Source: Mycobacterium sp. JS623 (GTDB lineage Bacteria > Actinomycetota > Actinomycetes > Mycobacteriales > Mycobacteriaceae). From it: a DNA stretch of 64,000 bases. The notes below the pieces were generated by a model. That model was not told the origin of the DNA and made no database searches. It saw only the letters and a list, made by a program, of their open reading frames with translations. How positions within the stretch are numbered: the stretch's first letter is position 1; each line of letters starts with the position of its first letter. This document shows, one piece after another, positions 17,111-25,416 of this stretch. The translations under genes and the position numbers were made by a program. The stretch is taken from NCBI RefSeq assembly GCF_000328565.1, contig NC_019966.1, positions 4,960,001 through 5,024,000 of the forward strand, written 5' to 3'.

Positions 17111-18202
17111 GTGTCAGCTCAGCGCGCGCGGTCGGCGGTCACGGCCGACCAACGCTCTGCACACCCCAATATTCCGGGTGTTCCGTGGTGGGGTGCGGTG
17201 CTGATTGCCGTCACACTGACCGCCGTCGGGTTCGCCTACGACGCCGGCTCCGGCGCCAAAGACCTCAGCATGTTTTTCGCCGCGACATACGTGTTGGGCT
17301 GCCTCTTCGCCGTACTCGCCGTTCGTCAATCCGGCCTCTTCACCGCCGTCATCCAACCGCCGCTGATCCTGTTCGGCGCCGTCCCGACCGCCTACTTCCT
17401 GTTCCACGGCGGCCAGCTCGGCGGCATCAAAGACCTGGCGATCAACTGCGGCTACCCGCTGATCGAGCGGTTCCCACTGATGTTCTTCACGTCGGCCGCC
17501 GTCCTGCTGATCGGCATGGGTCGCTGGTATTACGGCATGTCGTCGCGCCGCGCTACCACCCGATCCACGGCCAGGGACACAGAAGAGAAGGCAAGCGGCC
17601 GTGTGTCTTCGGTCACATCGAGGGTGTCCTCGTTGCTGACGAGTGAGACGGCCGAGCCCGACGACGCCGCAGACACCTCAGGGTCGTCGCGCCGCAGGCA
17701 CACCATCGACCGTCCGACGCGCACGGCCAAGTCCAGCAAGTCGGCCGCAGGCACCACCCGCACCCCCAGAACAACCAAGCGCGCGACCCCGTCGCGGTCT
17801 CGCCATGCCCGGCCGCCGGAGACCGAACTCATCGAGCCGGTCGCCGAGCGGCCCCGCCGGCCGCGCACACCACGGCAGACCGACCCGCCCCCCGTGCCCC
17901 CGGCGGAACCGCGCCGGCGGTCGCGCACGTCGTCGACGCGCGAACCCCGCAAGGCGATGCCGACCGAAAGGCGCGCGTCCTACGAGCGGCCCGAGCGCTC
18001 CGAGCGCACCGAACGACGCCGCCGCTACGACGACTACCCGCCGCGAGAGCCTCACGTCAGCAACGGAAATGGCACGCATCACCCGGTCTCGCGAGTGCGC
18101 TACCGGGGCGCCGACGACGCCGACAACCGGACAGAGCACCGGTCCCGGCCGCGCGCATCGCGCAGCAACTGGGAAGCCGACAGCTGGGAGTACGACATCT
18201 AA
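17111..18202 (+). CDS. DUF6542 membrane protein with long basic tail
   Basis: A GTG-started 363-residue protein. Residues 25-145 contain about four hydrophobic helices (WWGAVLIAVTLTAVGFAY, FAATYVLGCLFAVLAV, LFTAVIQPPLILFG, FPLMFFTSAAVLLIG), matching the DUF6542 domain (M. tuberculosis Rv1111c). The remaining ~215 residues are a disordered Arg/Pro/Ser/Thr-rich cytoplasmic tail. Function unknown; it is encoded next to ychF in mycobacteria. Its stop overlaps the stop of the convergent FHA gene. Confidence 0.85.
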   Translation: MSAQRARSAVTADQRSAHPNIPGVPWWGAVLIAVTLTAVGFAYDAGSGAKDLSMFFAATYVLGCLFAVLAVRQSGLFTAVIQPPLILFGAVPTAYFLFHGGQLGGIKDLAINCGYPLIERFPLMFFTSAAVLLIGMGRWYYGMSSRRATTRSTARDTEEKASGRVSSVTSRVSSLLTSETAEPDDAADTSGSSRRRHTIDRPTRTAKSSKSAAGTTRTPRTTKRATPSRSRHARPPETELIEPVAERPRRPRTPRQTDPPPVPPAEPRRRSRTSSTREPRKAMPTERRASYERPERSERTERRRRYDDYPPREPHVSNGNGTHHPVSRVRYRGADDADNRTEHRSRPRASRSNWEADSWEYDI

Positions 18203-18825
18203 CCGTGCACGATCGTGATCGTCGTCCACGCGCCAACATGGATGCGATCACCGTCTGCCAAGGGCGTTTCTTCACCTTCTGCCAGGCGGTCATTGCTGCC
18301 ATTGAGGCTGGTCCCGTTGGTCGATCCCAGGTCGGTGACGGTAAGGCCGGAGTCGCGGATTCGGAGCACGGCGTGCTGCGTCGAGACGCCGCGGTCGGCA
18401 GGATGGATGCCGAGGTCGATCTCGGGTTCCACCCCCTGCTTCGCGTTCCCCCTCCCAATCAGCGTCGTGTCGCCCTGTAGGGCGATCCGCCGCGCCGGGA
18501 AGAACTGCGGAAACTCGACCGTGTCGGGGCCACCCTGGGCGAGCACCCGTTCATAGAACTCGCGGTCGGCGTTCACAACGGCAGTCCAGCCGACCGGCTT
18601 AGCGGTCGGCGGCGGAGCAGGTGCCGCCGACGGTTCGGGCAGCGCAGAGTCGTGTCCGCATGCTTCGCAGAACCGGCCGCTCACGGGCATTCCGCATGCC
18701 GGGCAGGCCTTGGCCTCCGCCGGTGGTGGCGAATCCGGTTGTCCCGCAAGGTTTCCGATCGGCGCACCGCATACGTCGCAATAGTCGGCCGCCTTCGACG
18801 TGTGCCCCTCGACGCAGGTCGGCAT
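18199..18825 (-). CDS. Zinc-ribbon + FHA domain protein
   Basis: 208 residues from an ATG with an AAGGAG ribosome site; the ATG overlaps the upstream stop by one base. Two short zinc-ribbon motifs open the protein (Cys4 with His8 or a nearby ligand, Cys16, Cys19; then Cys41, Cys44, Cys53, Cys56). A Pro-rich spacer leads to an FHA domain at about 120-205, with GRGNAKQG, VSTQHAVL and DLGSTNGTSLNG, which include the phosphothreonine-binding residues. It is the last gene of the signalling operon. By analogy with GarA, the FHA substrate of PknG, it is a candidate output partner of the kinase here; unlike GarA it has no visible ETT-type phospho-motif. Confidence 0.9.
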   Translation of the reverse strand: MPTCVEGHTSKAADYCDVCGAPIGNLAGQPDSPPPAEAKACPACGMPVSGRFCEACGHDSALPEPSAAPAPPPTAKPVGWTAVVNADREFYERVLAQGGPDTVEFPQFFPARRIALQGDTTLIGRGNAKQGVEPEIDLGIHPADRGVSTQHAVLRIRDSGLTVTDLGSTNGTSLNGSNDRLAEGEETPLADGDRIHVGAWTTITIVHG

Positions 18826-20105
18826 CAGGTCTCCTTCCGCACACGCGCGGTTCGGGTGGACCTGGCGTCGAGTGCCATCTCGTCGGCGGCTGCGACCTCC
18901 CGGCGCAGTTGGACCGTGCCGGTACGCTCGTCGACCTCGACTACCCGTCCGAGCAACTTGGCGGTGCCGTCGTTGCCCGATTCGACGGCAAGTTCCATCG
19001 CGCGCTGCAGTTTCGCGGTGGCCGTTTTGACGTCGCCGGCCTTGCGCGCGCTCAACCCCTCCTGAACCGCCGCCGCCAGCTCTGCCTGGCCCGTGTAGTG
19101 CGCCACCCGTCGACTGATCTGCGCCGACAAGCCGGTGTCGGCGGTCCACATCGCCTTGACCAACCCCTCGCCAACAACCTCGTCGCCCGCAACGACGCTC
19201 ACACGCGCCGCCAACTTCTCGCGGCCGACCGCCGCCGGCTCCACCTCGACCTGAATGTGGTAATCGCGGTCCTCTGAGCCCCACGAACCCAACGGATATA
19301 CGCCGCACTGGTTTCCGGCCTCGACGCGGCGGTGTGTCAGGTCTTCGACGGTCGGCGCGACTTGTTTGACGAATCCGATGGTTGCGCCTGCCGGCGTCCA
19401 CAGCCGCAATGTCAGTTCCGGAATCGCCTTGCCCATCGACGCTTTCATCATCGAGGCGAAGTCGTCGGCCAGGTCTTCGGGGTCGGCGACAATGTCTACG
19501 GTGCCGAGCAACGCGGTCGAGATCGCGCGCAGCTCGTCGACCTCCCAGGCGGTGCCGATGCCACGGCAGTCGCACGTGAATTCGCCTTCACTGAGCCCGA
19601 TTTCCTGGCCCAGATCCTCTGGCGTCTCGTGTTCGTCTTTGCCGTCGGTCAGCAGGATCGCGTGGACGATCGCGCCCTTGCGCTGTCCCACGATGCTGCG
19701 CACGTGTGCCAGCCACGTGCCCATCGCGGTGCCGCCGTGCGGCCGAAGGCCGTCGACCGCACGCATGGCCGCCGCCTTGGTTTCCGTGCTCGCCCGCGCC
19801 AGTCCCTCCGCGGGGTAGACGCTGGCAGCCTTCTCGGTACCGTCGACGATCGTGAAGTAGGTGCCATCGACGAGTTCCATGATGGCCGCGGCGGTCGCCC
19901 GCTTCGCTGCCTCGAATTTCTCAATGGGTGCCTGCATGGACGTCGAGCAGTCGATGATGATGGCCTCGACCCGTTCGGGCGCTGACGTGCTCGTTGCTAC
20001 GTCGGCGCTGATGCTGACGATGGCGTCGACCGTACCGCTGCCTTCTGCCAGGTACGGGTTGTGATCGACATCTACCGAAATGCCTTGGTGTTCAGCCGAA
20101 CTCAT
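18825..20105 (-). CDS. VWA domain protein with intact MIDAS
   Basis: 426 residues, no signal peptide, hence cytoplasmic. The von Willebrand A domain covers about 45-230 and has all metal-ion-dependent adhesion site parts: DCSTS (Asp52, Ser54, Ser56), Thr126 in HGGTAMGT and Asp154 in LTDGKDEH. The rest is a beta-rich region (LTLRLWTPAGATIGFVKQV) and a C-terminal helical segment (AVQEGLSARKAGDVKTATAKL, then QRAMELAVESG). The start overlaps the phosphatase stop (ATGA). VWA proteins paired with PP2C and kinases form the TerY-P type triad; here it probably scaffolds protein complexes in a metal-dependent way. Confidence 0.88.
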   Translation of the reverse strand: MSSAEHQGISVDVDHNPYLAEGSGTVDAIVSISADVATSTSAPERVEAIIIDCSTSMQAPIEKFEAAKRATAAAIMELVDGTYFTIVDGTEKAASVYPAEGLARASTETKAAAMRAVDGLRPHGGTAMGTWLAHVRSIVGQRKGAIVHAILLTDGKDEHETPEDLGQEIGLSEGEFTCDCRGIGTAWEVDELRAISTALLGTVDIVADPEDLADDFASMMKASMGKAIPELTLRLWTPAGATIGFVKQVAPTVEDLTHRRVEAGNQCGVYPLGSWGSEDRDYHIQVEVEPAAVGREKLAARVSVVAGDEVVGEGLVKAMWTADTGLSAQISRRVAHYTGQAELAAAVQEGLSARKAGDVKTATAKLQRAMELAVESGNDGTAKLLGRVVEVDERTGTVQLRREVAAADEMALDARSTRTARVRKET

Positions 20106-21106
20106 GGCGTCCCTCCGATCGGGATGATGACAACGGTGATGTTGTCCTGGCCACCGGCGTCCAATGCGTACTCAGTCAGCGCCCGGGCCGCGGCACTAGG
20201 CTCGACGCCGATGCAGAACCGGGCGATGTCGGCGGCCTCGGGCAGGTAGTTCCACAATCCGTCGCTGCAGAGCAACAGCGCGCCGGGGCCGTCGGCGGTC
20301 ATCGTCTGCACACTCGACTCCGACCACGGCTCGGGATCACTGTCGGCGCCTAGCCACCGGGTCAGCGTGTGCGCGCCGCGACGCACGGCTTCCGAATCGG
20401 GCGAGGCACCCGCGGTGATCAGCTCTTGCGAGAGCGAGTCGTCGACCGTCAACTGTTGCGCGGACGCGGGCGGATCGGGCAGCCAATATGCCCTGCTGTC
20501 ACCGACATTACCGACAGTGACCTGTGCCGAACCCGCCGTCGGGATGACGATCATCGCGGTGTAGGTGCACGACGGCGCTGAGGGAGAGTCTGTGCCAGCC
20601 GCAACCGCTGCCTCCGCTGCGGCGGCCAACCCCGCCAGCATCGCCGCACGCACCTTCTTGCTTGCCGCAATCGCTGCGAGCATCGCGTCGACGCCCGCCT
20701 TGGAAGCGGCGACCGCTGCCTTGTGCGCCTCATCGGAACTGGAGACCCCGTCACACACCACGACGGCGATGGCGTCGGGTCGCGTTTCGTCGCTGCCTAC
20801 CGACATCCCTGCGGCGGCGGCATCCTCGTTGCCGGCGTGTTCGATGCCCCGGTCGGTGATCAACACCACGGAGCCAAGAGTCGACTCGTCTCGATCGGGC
20901 TGCGCGCGGCGATGCCCGCAGACGGTGCAGTACTCGTCAAACGGCGCCTCGTTGCCGCAGTCCGTACACGGCGCGTCCGTAGCCGGGGGCCGCGGGATGG
21001 CCACTGTCCGGACCTTCGACAACGAGCCGCCGCAGTCCTCGCAGAACCGGTCAGCGGGCGCAACGGCGGTTGCGCAATGTGGACACGTCGCCTCGGAACT
21101 GGTCAT
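20102..21106 (-). CDS. PP2C-family phosphatase with two zinc ribbons
   Basis: 334 residues from an ATG overlapping the kinase stop (ATGA). Two CxxC...CxxC zinc ribbons occupy the first 65 residues (Cys8/11/22/25 and Cys47/50/60/63). A PP2C domain follows: GNEDAA, VVVCDGVSSS, VGNVGDSRAYWL, LLLCSDGLWNYL and GGQDNITVVII, giving the metal-binding aspartates in CDG, SDG and DN. It should dephosphorylate Ser/Thr, most simply the products of the adjacent PknG-type kinase. Confidence 0.92.
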   Translation of the reverse strand: MTSSEATCPHCATAVAPADRFCEDCGGSLSKVRTVAIPRPPATDAPCTDCGNEAPFDEYCTVCGHRRAQPDRDESTLGSVVLITDRGIEHAGNEDAAAAGMSVGSDETRPDAIAVVVCDGVSSSDEAHKAAVAASKAGVDAMLAAIAASKKVRAAMLAGLAAAAEAAVAAGTDSPSAPSCTYTAMIVIPTAGSAQVTVGNVGDSRAYWLPDPPASAQQLTVDDSLSQELITAGASPDSEAVRRGAHTLTRWLGADSDPEPWSESSVQTMTADGPGALLLCSDGLWNYLPEAADIARFCIGVEPSAAARALTEYALDAGGQDNITVVIIPIGGTP

Positions 21107-23310
21107 ACGCGTGACCTCGGCCGGATCTTGTTCGCCTTCTCCACCAACGCAATTCTGTCCCACATGTCGGGCGTCTCGTGCGCCAACTCGCGGTAGCTGC
21201 GTTCCATCCCGGAGCGGATCCTCGGCTCGTCGAAAGCCGCACCGAGCAGCCACCCCGTGCTGCTCTTGTGCCCAGCCCCCACCCAGTTCAGCGCGGCTTC
21301 GAGTACCCGCAGCCGGATCAGTGCGCGCTTGGTAGCCGACTCGATGTTCAGCGCTTCGGCGCGCTTGCCCGCGTCGAGCAGGATCTGCTCGTCGAGTTTG
21401 TCGGGAGTTCTACCCTCGAGCAGGATCTCGATTGCGGTCGCGCCCGCCGGCGTGAAATGCGCTGAATCGTTGGGCACTTGGTCAAGCGCCGCGACCGCGC
21501 CCGCACTGTCGCCGGCATGCACTCGCTGCCGCGCCAGCCCGAAAGCGGCGCTGACGTAGCTCCTGTCAGTCCGCCACACTGTCTGGTAGTAGCGTGCGGC
21601 CGCGCCGCGGTCGCCCCGTAATTCGGCGGTGGCCGCGATCGCCATTTTCGGGGCGAGTTCGCCGGGCAGCGCCGCCAGCACCGCCTCGAAATCGGCTGCG
21701 GCCTTGTCGAATGCGTGCTCCAGCAGCGCGCATTGCCCGCCGTACCAACTCAACCGCCAGTCTCCGGGGATCACCGCCTCCAATTCGGTGAGTCGCTTGC
21801 GGGCATTCTCGGGCGCACCGATCTCGAGCGACGCGCGCACCAGCCGCAGCGGTACCTCGATCGAGGACCGGTTGGCTTGCTGCGCGCCCGATCTGGCCAG
21901 GTTGAGCGCATGCTCGAGTTGGGCCGCAGGGGTGCCGCTGGTGGTGGCGAGCACCGCGGCGCCGGGGTCGGTGGGATCGACCACGGGGACGGGCAGCGCG
22001 GCGATCACCCCTTCCGGATCCACCACCACGTCGATACCCGCGCCGTAGATGCCGCGTTGCGGGCTGAAGTACCTCGACATCCGGGGCTGTGGGGTGTCGC
22101 GCTCGACGGCGACAATCTCGTGCAGCACCCCGGTCAGTTGGTCCGCCAGCTCCTCCATGGACGCGAACCGGTAGGCCGAATCACGTTCGGTGGCACGAAG
22201 AATCGCGCGGTACAACGATTCGTGCTTCGCAAGCATCGGCACGGTGTCCGGACCGGGCAGCTGTTCGACGAAGCGGCCCTTCTCCTGCGGCACGTCCATC
22301 ACGAGCACGGCGAGCGTCCGGCCCACCGTGTAGATGTCACTGGCGACCGTGGGACCGGTCTCGGCAATCTCCGGCGCCTGGTAGCCCATGGTGCCGTAGA
22401 TCGCGCTCTCCTCGTCATCCATGCGGATCACCGCGCCGAGGTCGATGAGCTTGACCTGATCTTCGGTCTGCATCACGTTGTCCGGCTTGAAATCGCAGTA
22501 AGCCAGGCCTTGTGAGTGCAGATAGCTGAGCGCCGGAAGGATTTCGACCATGTAGGCGACCGCCTGATCGGGCGGCAGCGGACCGTCGAGCTCCTTGCGC
22601 ATCTGTTTCAGCGATTTCCCGCCGATGAACTCCATCACGATGTAGCCGACCGGAACGCCCGCAGCATCCGGATGCTGAACGAAGTTGTAGATCTGGACGA
22701 TGTTCGGATGCTGGACCCCGGCAAGGGCGAGAACCTCCGCCTTGGCCACCGCCATTGCCTCGGCATCGCCAGAATTCAGCAGGCCCTTGAGCACCACCCA
22801 GCGGTTCTCGACGTTGCGGTCGGTCGCAAGGTAGATCCAGCCGAGGCCGCCGTGCGCAATGGCTCCCTGCACTTCGTATTGATTGCCGACGACGTCGCCG
22901 CGAGAAAGCTTGGGAACAAACGAGTATCGCGTGCCACACTCTGGGCAGAAGCCCTCGGTGCGGCCGGGCTGTCCGTGCCGCCCGCGCCCCACGGGCTTGT
23001 TGCAGTCATGGTTGCCGCAGTAGCGGCTGCTCTCCGGTACCTGTGGATCGACGAGAATCGCCGCGGCCGGGTCGCCCTTGGGTATGCGCGGCATGTCCAC
23101 GATCCCGGCGCCGAGGCGGCCACGGGAACTGCCTCGCGTCGAACCCGTGCGGGAGGTCCGCACCGATGCCGTGCGCGCCGACGGGACTGAATGCCGTGGC
23201 GCGGTTGCTACTGAAACCGCCTGCGGTGCTTCGGGTTCCGGGGCGGTACCGCAGACGTTGCAGTAGCCGTCGACGACGGTTCCGTCGCATCCCGCTTCGG
23301 CGCATTTCAT
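21103..23310 (-). CDS. PknG-type Ser/Thr protein kinase with extra zinc ribbon and TPR tail
   Basis: 735 residues from an ATG with an AGGAGA ribosome site. Order: a short zinc ribbon (Cys3, Cys8, Cys17, Cys20), a disordered Ser/Arg/Thr-rich linker, a rubredoxin-like domain (Cys98, Cys103, Cys122, Cys125), the kinase (about 145-420) and a C-terminal TPR region. The kinase has GGLGWIY, Lys175 in VVLKGL, catalytic Asp273 in YCDFKPDN and DLG (Asp290) in place of DFG, as in PknG, whose loop is YNDLKPEN. First rubredoxin knuckle is CxxxxC (CGNHDC) where PknG has CxxC. PknG phosphorylates the FHA protein GarA and controls 2-oxoglutarate metabolism; this protein is a paralogue or divergent version, so its target is open. 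Confidence 0.92.
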   Translation of the reverse strand: MKCAEAGCDGTVVDGYCNVCGTAPEPEAPQAVSVATAPRHSVPSARTASVRTSRTGSTRGSSRGRLGAGIVDMPRIPKGDPAAAILVDPQVPESSRYCGNHDCNKPVGRGRHGQPGRTEGFCPECGTRYSFVPKLSRGDVVGNQYEVQGAIAHGGLGWIYLATDRNVENRWVVLKGLLNSGDAEAMAVAKAEVLALAGVQHPNIVQIYNFVQHPDAAGVPVGYIVMEFIGGKSLKQMRKELDGPLPPDQAVAYMVEILPALSYLHSQGLAYCDFKPDNVMQTEDQVKLIDLGAVIRMDDEESAIYGTMGYQAPEIAETGPTVASDIYTVGRTLAVLVMDVPQEKGRFVEQLPGPDTVPMLAKHESLYRAILRATERDSAYRFASMEELADQLTGVLHEIVAVERDTPQPRMSRYFSPQRGIYGAGIDVVVDPEGVIAALPVPVVDPTDPGAAVLATTSGTPAAQLEHALNLARSGAQQANRSSIEVPLRLVRASLEIGAPENARKRLTELEAVIPGDWRLSWYGGQCALLEHAFDKAAADFEAVLAALPGELAPKMAIAATAELRGDRGAAARYYQTVWRTDRSYVSAAFGLARQRVHAGDSAGAVAALDQVPNDSAHFTPAGATAIEILLEGRTPDKLDEQILLDAGKRAEALNIESATKRALIRLRVLEAALNWVGAGHKSSTGWLLGAAFDEPRIRSGMERSYRELAHETPDMWDRIALVEKANKIRPRSRV

Positions 23311-24452
23311 TCCGTCTTCTCCTGCTTGTCCGCAATCATCTGCTGGTAGTCCGAGATCGCGCGGGTCACGGCGCGCAGATCGCACGGCTGCCGCGACAGC
23401 AGACCCTTGGCTATTCGAATGCACGCCAACAGGTCTCGGTCCTCCCCCAACCCGAGTCGGGCGGCTTTGGCTTGGTAAACCGTCAGCCGTCCCTTGAGCT
23501 CAGTGCGTCGGTCGAGCAGCCCCTGCGCGAGTTGCTGTTCCTCGTGCGCGGCGCGTAGTGCGGCGTCGATGCGGCGCCGAAGCGATCGAAGCGCTTTCGG
23601 ATCCGGTGAGGTGATCGCCGCTAGCTCGGCGCGCAGGGCCGGTTCGGCGTCGCTGCGCGCCGGGAACGTGCCCGCGAGCACCTTCTGTACGGCGAGCTCA
23701 CGGATCTGCGTCGCGCGCACATTCGCCTCCCGCAATGCATCGAGGCTCTCCGCGGTGGCGCTGACATTGGCCGCCCAATTCGACTGTATTGCAGCCAGTT
23801 CGGCGAGCTCGGCCGATCGCCGTTCGACCATGTCCGCGATGGCGTTGATGCGCGCCTCGATATCGCGGGTGGACAAGGACAGTGGGTCAGTCGCAGTGAC
23901 CTCTAACAGGTCGGCGAGATCGTCAGGTCCGGATGCCCCCGCCTCGTCGAGTCGTTTCCGCGTCGGTGCCAGCTTTTCTGCAACAAGCGAGTTGACGCGA
24001 TCGACGGCGTCGAGGAATTCGACGATGGCCGGATACACCGCGTGCATCCGCTCCGCCGTGTCGGCGAGCCCGACATACTCGATCGACTCACCGAGTCCGC
24101 TGATCTTTCGCTTTGCCAATGGGATTGGCTGCCGGGATACCTCGAGCGTCGGCTCACGCAGCAGCTTCGTCAACTCGCGGAGGTCGTCGTCATCGGGCTT
24201 CGACCGCCGCGCCCGCACCTGCCGGGCCGAGTCCAGTATCGACGTCATCCTGCGCAGGTCCTCCCACAGCCCGCTGAGCGACTTCTCGATGACCGTCCAC
24301 CGTTGCGCCGTCAGACCAGTCGGCTCATATACCCGTACGTGTTCGAGTCCCGGGTGGTTCTCCAGTTCGACCAGCGTTGACGACATCGCCGCGACTTCCT
24401 TTGTGCGCGATTCGAGTTCGCGATCGATTTCCTCGGTGGTCAGCACGCGCAT
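23307..24452 (-). CDS. Coiled-coil protein of unknown function in the signalling operon
   Basis: 381 residues, almost wholly helical and charged, with no signal peptide or membrane segment. Heptad-like stretches include EEIDRELESRTKEVAAMSS, RDIEARINAIADMVERRSAE and LRRRIDAALRAAHEEQQLAQ. I recognise no enzymatic motif. It begins one base after the stop of the GlnH-like gene and its stop overlaps the kinase start (ATGA), so it is made together with both. A bridging or adaptor role between the sensor and the kinase is an inference. Confidence 0.8.
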   Translation of the reverse strand: MRVLTTEEIDRELESRTKEVAAMSSTLVELENHPGLEHVRVYEPTGLTAQRWTVIEKSLSGLWEDLRRMTSILDSARQVRARRSKPDDDDLRELTKLLREPTLEVSRQPIPLAKRKISGLGESIEYVGLADTAERMHAVYPAIVEFLDAVDRVNSLVAEKLAPTRKRLDEAGASGPDDLADLLEVTATDPLSLSTRDIEARINAIADMVERRSAELAELAAIQSNWAANVSATAESLDALREANVRATQIRELAVQKVLAGTFPARSDAEPALRAELAAITSPDPKALRSLRRRIDAALRAAHEEQQLAQGLLDRRTELKGRLTVYQAKAARLGLGEDRDLLACIRIAKGLLSRQPCDLRAVTRAISDYQQMIADKQEKTE

Positions 24453-24453
24453 G

Positions 24454-25416
24454 TCAGCCCTGATAGCGTGGTTCTGGAGGGCCTGGCGACGGCCCGAGAT
24501 TCCCTAGCCAGCGGTCGTACAGGCGCTGCCACGTACCGTCTCGGCGAATCTTTTCGAGCACACCGTTGACGAATCGGACTAGATCCTCATGGTTCGCATT
24601 GACTCCGATGCCGTATGGCTCCTTGGCGATGCTTTCACCGCTCACGTCCAGCGTCGGGTCCTGCGCTGCTAGCCCTTTCAACACAGAGTCGTCGGTGCTG
24701 ATCGCGTCGACTTGCCCCTGCTGCAGCATGACGAGGCAGTCCGTCCATGCAGTCGCACTGAACACCTGTGGTCGCGAGTCGAGCTGGAACAGTTTCGACA
24801 GTGAGGTCGTCCCCGATACTGCACACACCCGTTTACCGGCAAGCGCTGCGGCGGAATCGATTCCCGACCCCTTCGCCGAGAGGATCTTCTGATCGGCGTA
24901 GTAATACACCGCGGAGAAGTCGACGAGCTTCTTGCGGGCGCAGGTGATCGAGTAGGTCCGCACGACGACATCCACCTCGCCGTTCTGCAACACCGATTCG
25001 CGTTCCTTGGCATTGACCACACGCAGTTGAATACGGTCTGGATCACCGAAGATGGCGCGTGCGATCTCACGCGCGATGTCGATGTCGAAGCCCTCCAGTT
25101 GGCCGGTGGCCGGGTTGCGGGAGCCGAAGAAGTCTGTGTTCTGGTCGACACCGGCGATGAGCCGACCCCGCTCAGCGATTGCTGCCATCGCCGAACCCGA
25201 CGGCATCTCACCCGGCGACGGCAGCGGGCCGGGGCGCAGGCTGGCTTCCCGGTCGCAATCCGCGTCTCCCGCGGGCGGCGCCGCCGTGACGACAGCCGCA
25301 CCGGAGGGCATCGGTGCAGACAGCGAGACGGACACCGATTCCGGCGCTGCCGACGACCCACACCCGGCAACCAGCAGCGCAAAGACGAGCAGTGCCAGCA
25401 GAATTCGCTTCCTCAT
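24454..25416 (-). CDS. GlnH-like solute-binding lipoprotein
   Basis: 320 residues beginning MRKRILLALLVFALLVAGC, a lipoprotein signal with lipobox LVAGC; an AAGGAG ribosome site supports this start. A Pro/Ser/Ala linker precedes a type 2 periplasmic binding domain of the glutamate/glutamine family: RGRLIAGVDQNTDFFG, LEGFDIDIAREIARAIFGD, VDVVVRTYSITCARKKLVDFS and VCAVSGTTSL. In M. tuberculosis the related GlnH binds aspartate/glutamate outside the cell and signals via GlnX to PknG, without serving transport. Here too no ABC permease or ATPase is nearby. The start overlaps the upstream stop (ATGA). Confidence 0.92.
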   Translation of the reverse strand: MRKRILLALLVFALLVAGCGSSAAPESVSVSLSAPMPSGAAVVTAAPPAGDADCDREASLRPGPLPSPGEMPSGSAMAAIAERGRLIAGVDQNTDFFGSRNPATGQLEGFDIDIAREIARAIFGDPDRIQLRVVNAKERESVLQNGEVDVVVRTYSITCARKKLVDFSAVYYYADQKILSAKGSGIDSAAALAGKRVCAVSGTTSLSKLFQLDSRPQVFSATAWTDCLVMLQQGQVDAISTDDSVLKGLAAQDPTLDVSGESIAKEPYGIGVNANHEDLVRFVNGVLEKIRRDGTWQRLYDRWLGNLGPSPGPPEPRYQG

